A stretch of 53,050 nt of DNA, from assembly GCA_039933785.1 (NCBI GenBank), contig JBDTNL010000025.1, forward strand, positions 1 to 53,050, in the 5' to 3' direction. Shown in pieces: positions 43,360 to 51,715 of the stretch. The number at the start of each line of letters is the position of its first letter. Within the stretch, counting starts at the first letter, position 1. The translations under genes and the position numbers were made by a program. The notes below the pieces were generated by a model that did no database searches, had not been told where the DNA came from, and worked only from the letters and a program-made list of their open reading frames with translations. This DNA is from JBDTNL01 sp039933785 (GTDB lineage: Bacteria > Acidobacteriota > Thermoanaerobaculia > Multivoradales > JAGPDF01).

Positions 43360-44493
43360 ATGAGCATTACCGGAAACATCAAGACGATGCAGCTCGCCGA
43401 GCTGCTCCAGTGGCTCTCTCAGGGCCAGAAGACGGGCACCCTCGTCTTCGACAACGGTCAGGTCCAGAAGCGCATTCTCTTCCGCGAAGGCATCATCATC
43501 TCGTCGGCGTCGACCGACCCCAAGGAATACCTCGGGCATTTCCTGGTCAGCCACGGCTTCATCACCGACGACCAGCTCACCGAGGGCATGAAAAAGCAGG
43601 CCGAGACCAAGGTCTTGCTGGGCAAGATTCTGGTGCAGATGAAGGCCATCGACGAAGAGAACCTACACAGCATGCTTCGCCTCAAGGCCGAGGAAAGCAT
43701 CTACGAGATCTTTACCTGGAGCGAGGGCGACTTCCGGTTTCTCGAGGAAGTCCCGGCCGAGCCGATGGTGCTCATGAACCTCGACGTCCAGATGTTGGTG
43801 CTCGAAGCCATGCAGCGCGTCGACGAGTGGAAGCGCATCCGCGAGGTCATCCTCTCGCCGCGCGCCATCCCGGTACTGATCTCGCCGGTCGACGATCCCG
43901 GTCTGACCCCCGGCGAGCGCCTCATTCTCGGCGGCGTCAACGACCAGGCCACGGTCGGCGACATCAGCCTGCAGACCCACTCGAGCGATTTCTACGCCAG
44001 CAAGGTCCTGTTCGATCAGTGGAAGCAGGGCCGGCTCAAAGTGGTGAACCCGAAGAGCGCCGCGCCCAGCGCCGGCGCCTTGCCGATTGCGGTCGATGCG
44101 CCGGCACTAATGCGATTCGGACAGACCTACTTGCAGAACGGCGACTACGAACGCGCCGTCCGGCACTATCGCGCCGCGCGCAGCCTCGACCCCGAGAGCA
44201 AGGCGGTTCTCGGCGCGGTGCAGAAGGCCGAGGAGCAGATGAAAGCGGAGCTCGAGAAGATGGGCGTGGCGCTCACCTCGGTGCCGGTCCTGTCACGCAA
44301 GATGGAAGAGCTCACCACGGTGTCGATCTCGCCGCAGGAAGGCTTCATCCTGTCGCGCATCAACGGTACGTACGATATCCAGTCGATCCTCAAGATCAGT
44401 CCGATGCCGTCGCTCGAGGCTCAGATCGTGTTCTGGAAACTGCTGCGCGGCGGCCACATCACGCTGCGCCAGGTCACGCCCGTCAAGCGTTAG
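43360..44493 (+). CDS. DUF4388 (PatA-like) protein with TPR segment
   Basis: A 377-residue soluble protein. An N-terminal DUF4388 domain (ITGNIKTMQLAELLQWLSQG, then KTGTLVFDNG and RILFREGIIISSAS) is followed by helical regions including LGHFLVSHGFITDDQLTEG and a TPR-like pair (FGQTYLQNGDYERAVRHYRAARSLDPES, given as LQNGDYERAVRHYRAA). A C-terminal winged-helix-like segment contains ILSRINGTYDIQSILKI. PatA-type proteins act in gliding and social-motility signalling in Myxococcus and as adaptors elsewhere; here the partner is unknown. The last 11 bases overlap the convergent mpg gene. Confidence 0.82.
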   Translation: MSITGNIKTMQLAELLQWLSQGQKTGTLVFDNGQVQKRILFREGIIISSASTDPKEYLGHFLVSHGFITDDQLTEGMKKQAETKVLLGKILVQMKAIDEENLHSMLRLKAEESIYEIFTWSEGDFRFLEEVPAEPMVLMNLDVQMLVLEAMQRVDEWKRIREVILSPRAIPVLISPVDDPGLTPGERLILGGVNDQATVGDISLQTHSSDFYASKVLFDQWKQGRLKVVNPKSAAPSAGALPIAVDAPALMRFGQTYLQNGDYERAVRHYRAARSLDPESKAVLGAVQKAEEQMKAELEKMGVALTSVPVLSRKMEELTTVSISPQEGFILSRINGTYDIQSILKISPMPSLEAQIVFWKLLRGGHITLRQVTPVKR

Positions 44494-45196
44494 TCGCTTC
44501 TACTCGACGCGCGGCCGGCCACGGCCAGGGCTTCGAAACATGCCGGTTGCCGCGTACCGCGAAGCGCAATGGCCAGGCTGTCGCTTCGCCGGCGTAGTCG
44601 ACGCCCACGCGAGGACCGCGCGCCACGACCCGATCCTGGACCGGCTCCCCTGCCGCGAGTCGCAAGGGCTGGTGCCAGAACTTGGCCGCATTGAGCTCGC
44701 GATCGATCGCCAGTGCGCGACACAGCCTGCCCGGACCGCCCGCAATCGCGCCATCGCGGACTCGGCCCTCGAGTCCGCGCAGTTCGGCCATTCGAGACGC
44801 GCCATCTACCGGCTCGCCAGCACGGAGCAATACGGCCTGCGGCGTCTCGGTCGCGCCGGTCACCACGTTCAGGCAGAAGTGCATGCCATAGATGAAGTAC
44901 ACGTACGCATGCCCGCCGCCGAGATACATGGCCTCGTTGCGGGCCGTGCGGCGGCCGGCCCAAGCGTGGCTGGCCCGATCGCTGACGCCGAGGTAGGCCT
45001 CGGTTTCGACGATCCGCAGGATCAGCTTCTCGTCGCCGAAATCGCGCACCACCCAGCGGCCGAGGAGATCTCGAGCCACGAGGTCCGCTGAGCGCTGGTA
45101 AAAAGCTCTGGGTAAGGGACGTAGGCTCAAGCGAGGTGCGTTCCGGCTGGCATGGTGGTTTGCAACCAAATATATTGAGCATCGTAAGCTACCCAT
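44483..45196 (-). CDS. mpg: DNA-3-methyladenine glycosylase (AAG/MPG family)
   Basis: An alkyladenine DNA glycosylase of about 215-237 residues. Blocks are LARDLLGRWVV, RIVETEAYLGVSDRASHAW, AMYLGGGHAYVYFIYGMHFCLNV, LLRAGEP and GGPGRLCRALAIDRELN. It excises 3-methyladenine, hypoxanthine and similar bases for base-excision repair. The ATG at 45196 would put an AT-rich stretch (45164-45195) inside the coding region and leave only 19 nt to the divergent gene. Homologues begin near LPRAFYQRS, so a TTG at 45130 is the likelier true start. The end overlaps the DUF4388 gene by 11 nt. Confidence 0.88.
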   Translation of the reverse strand: MGSLRCSIYLVANHHASRNAPRLSLRPLPRAFYQRSADLVARDLLGRWVVRDFGDEKLILRIVETEAYLGVSDRASHAWAGRRTARNEAMYLGGGHAYVYFIYGMHFCLNVVTGATETPQAVLLRAGEPVDGASRMAELRGLEGRVRDGAIAGGPGRLCRALAIDRELNAAKFWHQPLRLAAGEPVQDRVVARGPRVGVDYAGEATAWPLRFAVRGNRHVSKPWPWPAARRVEATNA

Positions 45197-45215
45197 TCCA
45201 CTCAGCCAACTTGCG

Positions 45216-45902
45216 ATGACTGCGTTCTCCTTGCCTGAGCTGTTCGCCGCGCTGCCCGCGGAGTTCGCCGACGCGTTCGATGCTGAGGCTCCGTGGGACT
45301 TGCTAGGCGCGGCGCTCGACAGGGTGCTCGGGAAGTTGCCCTCTCAATCCTTCGACATCCTCATTCCGCCGGACATCAACCTGCTCGGCGACCAGATCTC
45401 GATCGGACGCGGAACTCGGATCTTGCCGGGCGTGGTGATCGAGGGACCGGTGCGCATCGGCTGCGACTGCGAGCTGCGCCCCGGGGCTTATGTACGCGGA
45501 GGAGTTTGGATCGGCGACTCTTGCGTCGTCGGCGCCAACGTCGAGATCAAGCGCGCCATCCTGTTCGACGGGGCCAAGGCCCCCCATCTCAGCTACGTCG
45601 GCGACTCGATCCTCGGCGCGGGCGTCAACCTAGGCGCCGGAACGGTGCTGTCCAACTTCCGGCACGACGGCGCCGAGATCTCGATCCCCTTCCCTGGGGG
45701 ACGGCTCGCGACCTCTCGGCGAAAGCTCGGTGCGGTGCTCGGCGACGGTGTCCTCACCGGCTGCAACTCGGTGCTCCATCCCGGCGTAGTGGTTGGCCGC
45801 GAGACCCAGATCTACCCTGGTGTCCAGCTGCGCTCCGGCATCTATCCCGCAAAGTCAGTGATCAAACTCCAACAGCAATTGGACGTCACCCCACTGCGCT
45901 GA
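45216..45902 (+). CDS. Left-handed beta-helix nucleotidyl/acyltransferase-like protein (GlmU C-terminal type)
   Basis: A 228-residue protein with a helical N-terminal cap (about 1-45) and a left-handed beta-helix of hexapeptide repeats from about 55 to 210. Repeats include SIGRGTRILPGVVIEGPVRIG, given as GTRILPGVVIEGPV, and CVVGANVEIKRAIL. The GlmU-like segment APHLSYVGDSILGAGVNLGAG, given as PHLSYVGDSILGAGV, and LSNFRHDG place it with acetyltransferase domains acting on hexosamine-1-phosphates. There is no uridylyltransferase half, so it is a stand-alone acyltransferase of unknown acceptor. The stop lies just before the first REP repeat. Confidence 0.82.
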   Translation: MTAFSLPELFAALPAEFADAFDAEAPWDLLGAALDRVLGKLPSQSFDILIPPDINLLGDQISIGRGTRILPGVVIEGPVRIGCDCELRPGAYVRGGVWIGDSCVVGANVEIKRAILFDGAKAPHLSYVGDSILGAGVNLGAGTVLSNFRHDGAEISIPFPGGRLATSRRKLGAVLGDGVLTGCNSVLHPGVVVGRETQIYPGVQLRSGIYPAKSVIKLQQQLDVTPLR

Positions 45903-45914
45903 CAAAAAACGTCC

Positions 45915-45961
45915 AAAAGGGGACAGGTTGGTTTCAACGCAAAGTAACCTGTCCCCTTTTT
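45915..45961. repeat. REP-like palindrome, copy 1
   Basis: A 15-nt arm AAAAGGGGACAGGTT pairs perfectly with AACCTGTCCCCTTTT across a 16-nt loop and is followed by T-rich sequence, so it may also terminate the upstream gene. The preceding TGAC-AAAAAACGTC is shared with copy 2 in direct orientation. Confidence 0.85.
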
Positions 45962-46590
45962 GCCAGCGAACGGTTGAGCTCGCATTCCAGCTTTCCGATG
46001 AATTGCCGCGAGCCCGTCGGCCTGCCAGTGCGGCTGTTCTTCCGTAGCAGCGTCTCGGCGGCGGCATCCGAACGCTCGGCGAGCCAACCAGCCCAATCCG
46101 GAATAGGGCCGGGGAAGGGTCGGTCACCGGCCAACCTCCACTCGGCTTGCCAGCCGCTGTGGGCCCGGGCGCTCGACCATCGATAGTCCTCGGCGCGAGG
46201 CACGATGCCGGCGCGGACCGGATTGCATTCGACATAGCGCACGGCGCTCCACAGATGCCTCTCATCGAGGACGGTCGAGAAGTATCGATTGGCCCAGAGG
46301 TGCCCGACCCAATCGTGGCGCAGATTGATGCGCACGGCGTGCGCGCGATGCGCGTTCTGGATCGTTCGCGCCAGCGACTGGTCGTCACGCGGCACGACCA
46401 GCCAGTGCACGTGGTTCCCCATCAGGCAGAAGGCCCACAGGGCCAGCCCGAAGCGGTCGCTGTCCGCGATGAAGCGTTCGAGGTAGGCCTGGCGATCCCA
46501 ATCGTCGAAGAAGACATTGCCCTGCCGGTTGCCGCGGTGCGTAACGTGGAGGGGTACTCCCGGCAGTACAACCCTTGCGAATCGTCCCAT
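45934..46590 (-). CDS. REP-associated tyrosine transposase (RAYT, Y1_Tnp)
   Basis: A 218-residue HUH-type single-strand transposase. HVTHRGN, FCLMGNHVHWLVVP (the HxH metal site), VGHLWANRYFS, YVECNPVRAGI and YRWSSARAH match RAYTs, which recognise REP hairpins. The C-terminal residues KRGQVTLR and the stop codon are encoded by the left REP palindrome itself. I chose ATG 46590 because the protein start MGRFARVVLPGVPLHVTHRG, given as GRFARVVLPGVP, matches the family. The open frame further upstream runs into the right REP copy. Confidence 0.88.
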   Translation of the reverse strand: MGRFARVVLPGVPLHVTHRGNRQGNVFFDDWDRQAYLERFIADSDRFGLALWAFCLMGNHVHWLVVPRDDQSLARTIQNAHRAHAVRINLRHDWVGHLWANRYFSTVLDERHLWSAVRYVECNPVRAGIVPRAEDYRWSSARAHSGWQAEWRLAGDRPFPGPIPDWAGWLAERSDAAAETLLRKNSRTGRPTGSRQFIGKLECELNRSLAKRGQVTLR

Positions 46591-46635
46591 GCCTTCTAAG
46601 ACGAAACCTCTTGCATCAATCTGACGAAAAACGTC

Positions 46636-46680
46636 AAAAGGGGACAGGTTGCTTTCAGTCGAAACCAACCTGTCCCCTTT
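46636..46680. repeat. REP-like palindrome, copy 2
   Basis: Same AAAAGGGGACAGGTT arm as copy 1, paired with AACCTGTCCCCTTT across a different 16-nt loop. Preceded by TGACGAAAAACGTC. It lies between the transposase start and the convergent end of the PP2C gene. Confidence 0.85.
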
Positions 46681-46706
46681 CAGTTTCTTTCGACTTCTTT
46701 GGTTCC

Positions 46707-47951
46707 TTAGGTTGGAGGGAGGCGGACGACGACGACGGTGCGGTCGTCTTTGGGGGCGCGGCCACCGCTGAATTTTTCGACGCTGGCGAAGACGGCGGCG
46801 ACGAGGTCGCCCGCGGGCTTTTGGGAATGCTCGCGGGCCACGGCGACGAGGCGTTCGACGCCATATTCCTCGCGGCTCTGGCCGCGGCCCCTGGCTTCGG
46901 TCTCGATGATGCCGTCGGTGTAGAGCATCACCAGGTCGCCGGCCTGCATGCGGACGAAGCCGCGCTCGTAGGTGGCATTCTGCAACGGACCGAGGACGGC
47001 GCCGCCCTCTTCGAGGAAGCGGTGCGTGCCGTCTGCCGAAAGGTGGAACGGCGGCGGATGGCCGGCGTTGACGTAGATGAAGACTCCGTTGGGCTCGAGC
47101 TCGCCGTAGAACATGGAGACGAAACGGCTGGTGAGCGTGCTCTTGTGGATAATCTGGTTCAGGCGCTCGACCGTGCGGACGATCTTCAAGTCGCGCGACA
47201 AACCCATGTGCAGACCCATGTAGATATCGCGCACCTGGAGCGCCGCCGGCAGGCCATGGCCCGACACGTCGGCAATCGCGAGGCCGAAAATCTTGTCGGT
47301 GATCGGAATGAAGTCGTAGAAATCGCCGCCCACCTGCTCCATGGGCTCGCTGCGGCCGGCCATGTCGAACTCGCCGTACGTCGGCACGCGCCGCGGCAGG
47401 ATCGAGGCCTGAATCTTTCGCGCCTGCAGGAAGATGCCTTCGATGCGGTCGGTGCGGATCTTCTGGTTGATGGCGTGGCGCAGGATGCCGAGCGAAAACT
47501 GCACCGCGTCGCCCTCCTGGCCCGGAGCCACGTTGAAGGCCAGAATGTACTCGCCATCGTCCACTTCGATGGCGGCGAATTGCTCGACACCGAGGACTTC
47601 CTCGAGACCGGCGTCGATCCGCGGGTCGCTCGCCTCCATGAATACCGCGCCGTCTTCGAGCACGGCTTCGATCGGAGCGTATGCAGCGGGCACGGCCAAG
47701 CCTTCCGGCAGCGCCTTCGCGTCGCCGAAGGTCGCGATCAGCACGTAGTTGCCGCCCTCGCGTCGATACAGTCGGCCGCCGTAGATCCCGAGGTCCTCGC
47801 GGAAGCGCGCGATGATGGCCTCGGCGGTCGAGTGCACGGTCGAACCCTTCTCGTCCGAGCGCTCGATGGCGCCGACCACGTCCTGCACCTGCTTCATCAG
47901 TGTGCGGTAGTTGAGCGGCTTGCTCTCCGCGGGCGCCCGCTCTTCAGCCAT
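46707..47951 (-). CDS. PP2C-type serine phosphatase with N-terminal GAF-like sensor (RsbU/SpoIIE type)
   Basis: A 414-residue signalling phosphatase. An N-terminal GAF-like domain (about 25-165, GGRLYRREGGNYVLIATFG) is followed by an SpoIIE/PP2C_2 domain. Its metal motifs are VGGDFYDF, IADVSGHGLPAAL, VNAGHPPP, MLYTDGIIE and KDDRTVVVV. Such enzymes dephosphorylate the STAS anti-anti-sigma protein in partner switching. The RsbV/RsbW-like pair at 36.6-37.4 kb is the obvious candidate target, though they are not in one operon. The ATG overlaps the dacB stop by 8 nt, linking it to a cell-wall enzyme. Confidence 0.9.
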   Translation of the reverse strand: MAEERAPAESKPLNYRTLMKQVQDVVGAIERSDEKGSTVHSTAEAIIARFREDLGIYGGRLYRREGGNYVLIATFGDAKALPEGLAVPAAYAPIEAVLEDGAVFMEASDPRIDAGLEEVLGVEQFAAIEVDDGEYILAFNVAPGQEGDAVQFSLGILRHAINQKIRTDRIEGIFLQARKIQASILPRRVPTYGEFDMAGRSEPMEQVGGDFYDFIPITDKIFGLAIADVSGHGLPAALQVRDIYMGLHMGLSRDLKIVRTVERLNQIIHKSTLTSRFVSMFYGELEPNGVFIYVNAGHPPPFHLSADGTHRFLEEGGAVLGPLQNATYERGFVRMQAGDLVMLYTDGIIETEARGRGQSREEYGVERLVAVAREHSQKPAGDLVAAVFASVEKFSGGRAPKDDRTVVVVRLPPT

Positions 47952-49482
47952 TGTCGATCAGTGCCCGCACGATGGCGTCCTGAGCCCCGTGGGCATCGCC
48001 GCGCACGCCATTGCACAGGATCGAAAAGACGTAGAGCTTGCCCGAGCGAGCCTTGACGTAGCCGGAGAGCGCCGAAACTCCGGAGAGCGTGCCGGTCTTG
48101 GCGAACACGTTGCCGGCGTAGGGGCCGCTCGACAACCGCCGCTGCCAGCGCAGACCGCGCTCGCCGCTGTAGGCGAGCGAGCGCATGAACTCACCGCCGT
48201 ACGGCTGGCCGTACATGTACTGCAGAAGCTTGGTCACCTGACTCGGCGCGAAGCGGTTGTTGCGCGACATGCCGGAGCCATCGGCCAAGCCGTAGGAGCC
48301 CGGAACGAGACCGACCTTGGTGAGGAACTCGCTCACCGCGCGTGTCCCCGCTTGCCAGCTGCCGATGCCGAACTTGGCGCGGCCGAGCAGCTTGCACAGG
48401 CTCTCGGCGAAGAAGTTCTGGCTGTGCTTGTTGGTGATGTCGATGGTCGAGATCAGGCTCGAGCGCAGCTCGGCGACCTCGAGCCAGGCCCCCTCGGACA
48501 ACTGCGCCACGCGGCGAGTGTCGCCTTCGATCGCGATCCCCTCCTGCTTGAGCGCATCGCGGAGCGCGTCCCCGAAGACTCCAACCGGGTCGGTCACCGT
48601 CACCTGTGCTTCGCTGGTGCCCGCGTGCAGGTACATCTGCCCCGACACGTAGATGTTGTTGCTGCCCGCCGTGCGCCCGATCGCGAGTCTCTGCCGGCCA
48701 CGACTCGCGGTAGTCACCGCGTTGTTGATCACGCCGAAGGAGACCAACGGCGGTTCGGTCTCGATCCGCACCGGCGCTCCCGGCTTGCTGCCCGGCGACA
48801 CTTTCACCAGGATGCAGTTCTCGTTGAACGACAGATCATCGACCGGAGCTTCATACCAATTGACCAGTTGATCCTTGGGCCAATCGGGGTGAATCTGCTC
48901 GGCGTCGAAGAACCCGGTGACCAGGACCAAGTGGCCGCGAACCCGGTTGATCCCGTTGCTCTTCAGGCTCGCCGCCCAGATCTTGAATACCGCGTAGATG
49001 TCCCCGTTGTAACCGCGTCCGGAAATATTCGGGTCGCCGGCGCCGACCACCGCAAGGTCGCCCTCGAGCGTGCCGCTCTCGATCTTGCCGCTGGCCATGA
49101 CCTTGGTCTGGTACATGTATGCCGGACCCAGCGTGTCGAGCGCCGCCGCGGTGGTGAACAGCTTGTTGTTCGAGGCGACGACGCGGGCGCGATCCTGATC
49201 GAGACCATAGATCGTGGCGCCGGTGTCGGCGCGCGCGATGTGAACTCCGACGTCGGTGGCGACGCGGCGCGCCGCCAGAACCGCCGCTTCGATCCGGCTC
49301 TCGGGAGTACCCGTTACCTTGGCGGCCGCCGGCTGCGGCTTGACGCGCGAGCGCGTGGATTGATTGTGCTTCGGTCCGCTCGCCTTGGCCTTCGCGACGT
49401 CTCCCCGACCACTCGTGGCGAGCAGCATGGCGAGGGCGCAACAAAGCCCCAGAGCGGTCTTGTTCGACTTGCGATCGTTCAT
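47944..49482 (-). CDS. dacB: D-alanyl-D-alanine carboxypeptidase/endopeptidase (PBP4, DacB)
   Basis: A 512-residue class C penicillin-binding protein. After a signal peptide and basic linker it shows the active-site triad motifs: SNNK (Ser104-Lys107, within VASNNKLFTTAAAL), SRN in LADGSGMSRNN and KTG in VFAKTGTLSGVSALSGYVKA. It trims or cleaves peptidoglycan peptides in the periplasm. I chose ATG 49482 (MNDRKSNK) because it begins the signal peptide; the 31 extra codons from the upstream start are Arg/Pro-rich. Its end overlaps the PP2C gene start. Confidence 0.92.
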   Translation of the reverse strand: MNDRKSNKTALGLCCALAMLLATSGRGDVAKAKASGPKHNQSTRSRVKPQPAAAKVTGTPESRIEAAVLAARRVATDVGVHIARADTGATIYGLDQDRARVVASNNKLFTTAAALDTLGPAYMYQTKVMASGKIESGTLEGDLAVVGAGDPNISGRGYNGDIYAVFKIWAASLKSNGINRVRGHLVLVTGFFDAEQIHPDWPKDQLVNWYEAPVDDLSFNENCILVKVSPGSKPGAPVRIETEPPLVSFGVINNAVTTASRGRQRLAIGRTAGSNNIYVSGQMYLHAGTSEAQVTVTDPVGVFGDALRDALKQEGIAIEGDTRRVAQLSEGAWLEVAELRSSLISTIDITNKHSQNFFAESLCKLLGRAKFGIGSWQAGTRAVSEFLTKVGLVPGSYGLADGSGMSRNNRFAPSQVTKLLQYMYGQPYGGEFMRSLAYSGERGLRWQRRLSSGPYAGNVFAKTGTLSGVSALSGYVKARSGKLYVFSILCNGVRGDAHGAQDAIVRALIDNG

Positions 49483-49657
49483 CTCAATCGTATTCCTCGA
49501 GCCGTCCGCCCACGACGGCCGGTGCCTAAGTGCTCTCCCCAAACGCTTTCTGGACCTGGGCCGCGGCAAGGTCAAAGCGGGCCGCCGGTCGGTCGATTAT
49601 CGCACGGGAAGCGGTCGGATGGGCCCCGGCCGCCACCATGTGGCACGGGCCGTCCGG

Positions 49658-49663
49658 TAGTAT
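49658..49663 (+). promoter_or_regulatory. Candidate -10 box of the HD-domain gene
   Basis: TAGTAT lies 6 nt before the ATG at 49670, predicting an almost leaderless transcript. The rest of the 187-nt divergent space before dacB shows no other clear signal. Confidence 0.35.
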
Positions 49664-49669
49664 CGCCCC

Positions 49670-50275
49670 ATGAACGGCATGGATCGAGCGCAGGCCTCTG
49701 AGATCGTCGTCGAGCACGTGCAGGCTGCGGGCCTGCGGCGCCACATGGTGGCGGTCGAGGCCGCCATGCGGGCCTATGCCCGGCGCCTCGGGGAGGATGA
49801 AGAAACCTGGGGCTTGGCGGGCCTGCTCCACGACTTCGATTGGGAGATCCATCCGACGCTCGAGGGCCACCCGCGCGACGGCGCACCCATCCTGCGCGCC
49901 CGCGGCTGTCCGGAGACTGTAGTCCAGGCGATTCTCGCCCACAACACCGAGGGCACCGGCGTGGTCCGTGAACGGCCGATCGACTTCGCGTTGATCGCCT
50001 GCGACGAAATCACCGGCCTGGTCATCGCCGCGGCGCTGGTGCGCCCGAGCAAGGACGTGCGAGACGTCGAGGTTAAGTCGATCCAGAAGCGCTGGAAGGA
50101 GCGCGCCTTCGCGGCCGGCGTCGATCGCGACCACGTCGAGGCGGTCACCGCCGACTTCAGCGCCGCCTGCTTCGACGGCAACCTGGGGCTGTGGCAGCAC
50201 GTCGGCAACGTCCTCACCGCGATGCAGGAGCGCGCCGCCGACCTCGAGCTCGACGGCCGCATGGCAAGGAGCTGA
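49670..50275 (+). CDS. HD-domain hydrolase
   Basis: A 201-residue HD-superfamily metal phosphohydrolase. His25 (GLRRHMVAVEAAM), the His54-Asp55 pair (GLLHDFDWEIHP), the following HPRDGAPIL, a further His in ILAHNTEG and Asp in IACDEITGL give the HD ligand set. Relatives hydrolyse nucleotides or are annotated only as HDIG proteins; the substrate is unknown. An alternative ATG lies three codons later. It precedes the Pro-rich secreted protein gene by 3 nt. Confidence 0.87.
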   Translation: MNGMDRAQASEIVVEHVQAAGLRRHMVAVEAAMRAYARRLGEDEETWGLAGLLHDFDWEIHPTLEGHPRDGAPILRARGCPETVVQAILAHNTEGTGVVRERPIDFALIACDEITGLVIAAALVRPSKDVRDVEVKSIQKRWKERAFAAGVDRDHVEAVTADFSAACFDGNLGLWQHVGNVLTAMQERAADLELDGRMARS

Positions 50276-50278
50276 ACG

Positions 50279-51715
50279 ATGACCAAGCGACTGCCGCGAG
50301 CTCTCTTCAGCGTCTCGAGCCTGGCGCTCACGCTGGTCCTGGCGTTGTCGACCCCTCCGCAACTACGCGCTCAGCCCAACTGGCAGGGCGGCGCATCGAT
50401 CGCCGTCGCGGTGCTCGACAAGTCGGGAGGGCCGATCGTCGGAGCGACCGTGACGCTGCATCGAGGCAGTGAGCTGGCTGGACCCGGGCCGGCCCCCCTG
50501 CTCACCGATGGCGAGGGACACGCCTCATTCTCCGGACTCGCCGATGGCGAGTGGGTGCTCGAGGTCACGCATCCCGAGTTCATGGCTTACCGCGCGTATC
50601 TCGAGGCGAAGACGGGTAAGGAAGCAAAGTCAACCTTCGCCGCCCAGGTGGCGACGAATCAGTCCTTCTCCCCGATGCGGGTCAGCTTGTACAAGTCTCG
50701 GGGCCCTGCAGGCACGGCCATCGCGGTGGCTGCGGCTGTAGCCCCAGTGGCCGCACCCACTACGCCGGCACCGGCAGCGGTGCCCACGCCACAGGTGGTA
50801 CCTCCGGCGCCTCGGCCGGTCTTAGCGCCGCCCACCACTCCACCGCCAGCGCCCTCCCCAGTCGCGCCGATCCCGGTTCACGAGGTGCCAACCGTTCCGG
50901 AGAAGCCCGTTGCGCCTAATCCACCGGCGGCACCCGCGACACAACCGACACCTGTCCCGCCGGTCGCTTCGAACCCTGTGATCGCCCACCCGGTTCCTGT
51001 AGCAGCGCCTCCGCCGGCGCCGCAACTGGCCTCGCCGAGCACGCCGCCTCCACCAGCGCCGCAAGCGCCCGCGCCGGTTCCAGTGCCGCCACCGCCGGCA
51101 CCGATGGCCGCGCCGGTGGCGCCAAGAATCGTGGTCCCGGCGGTCTCAGCAAGCCCCATCGCCGCCGCGCCGGCACGCTCGGCCGCGCGCACCAACTGCC
51201 CCGAGTGCAAACCCGGCGAGTCGGCTCTGGCCGTCGACACGATCGCCGCTCCCGCGGCCACATCCGGAAGTTGCACGCCGGCGATAGCGACGGCCGCCGG
51301 CTCGGCCCTGCGTGGATCGGCCGCCCAACTCCCCGCCGAGTCTCCTGCCGGCGTCTTCGTCGATGGAACCGGCTTCGGCCTCGGCCTGCCTGCCGCCTCG
51401 GCCGCGGCGCTTCAAGCCGCCCTGGCCGCCGTCGTACCCAGCAGCGCCGCATGCCGATTGCTCGCGGTGACACTCCCCGCAGGCGCCAAGTACCTGGGAT
51501 ACCGCTACGACGCGAGCGATACCACGGGCTCAGGAGATTGCATGCGGGGTCAGGAGTGCCCGATCAAGCGCTGCGGCTTCGCCGAGCATGCGGCGATCGA
51601 ACACGGCGCGAACGGCAGCGTGGTTTGGGTATTGTTCGAGAATCGCGACGTCGAACGCGCGCGCCGCGCCGAGTTGGTCGTGTACTACCGCGCCGCCTCG
51701 GGAGCGACACCCTGA
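50279..51715 (+). CDS. Secreted Pro/Ala-rich protein with N-terminal beta-sandwich and Cys-containing C-terminal domain
   Basis: A 478-residue exported protein. A signal peptide is followed by one carboxypeptidase-regulatory-like module (about 38-120, VAVLDKSGGPIVGATVTL). A Pro/Ala/Val-rich, probably extended region of about 150 residues (150-300) comes next. The C-terminal globular domain (about 305-478) has six or more cysteines (TNCPECKPGES, SGDCMRGQECPIKRC) and ends in a beta-rich VVWVLFENRDV segment. No known family recognised; it could span the periplasm or cell surface like TonB-type or adhesin linkers. It sits 3 nt after the HD gene and overlaps the rnd start by CTGA. Confidence 0.7.
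   Translation: MTKRLPRALFSVSSLALTLVLALSTPPQLRAQPNWQGGASIAVAVLDKSGGPIVGATVTLHRGSELAGPGPAPLLTDGEGHASFSGLADGEWVLEVTHPEFMAYRAYLEAKTGKEAKSTFAAQVATNQSFSPMRVSLYKSRGPAGTAIAVAAAVAPVAAPTTPAPAAVPTPQVVPPAPRPVLAPPTTPPPAPSPVAPIPVHEVPTVPEKPVAPNPPAAPATQPTPVPPVASNPVIAHPVPVAAPPPAPQLASPSTPPPPAPQAPAPVPVPPPPAPMAAPVAPRIVVPAVSASPIAAAPARSAARTNCPECKPGESALAVDTIAAPAATSGSCTPAIATAAGSALRGSAAQLPAESPAGVFVDGTGFGLGLPAASAAALQAALAAVVPSSAACRLLAVTLPAGAKYLGYRYDASDTTGSGDCMRGQECPIKRCGFAEHAAIEHGANGSVVWVLFENRDVERARRAELVVYYRAASGATP

Larger units (their letters stand above)
45899..46682 (-). mobile_element. RAYT transposase flanked by two REP palindromes
   Basis: An element of about 780 bp. It consists of a Y1/IS200-like transposase gene between two direct copies of a roughly 60-bp sequence that begin TGAC[A/G]AAAAACGTC and contain the GGGGACAGGTT palindrome. 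This is the organisation of REP-associated tyrosine transposases. Target-site duplications were not seen. Confidence 0.75.

Noticed and set aside
49641..49660. TGGCAC as a sigma-54 -24 element before the HD gene
   Set aside because: No TTGC-type -12 element at the required spacing; the TAGTAT box fits better.
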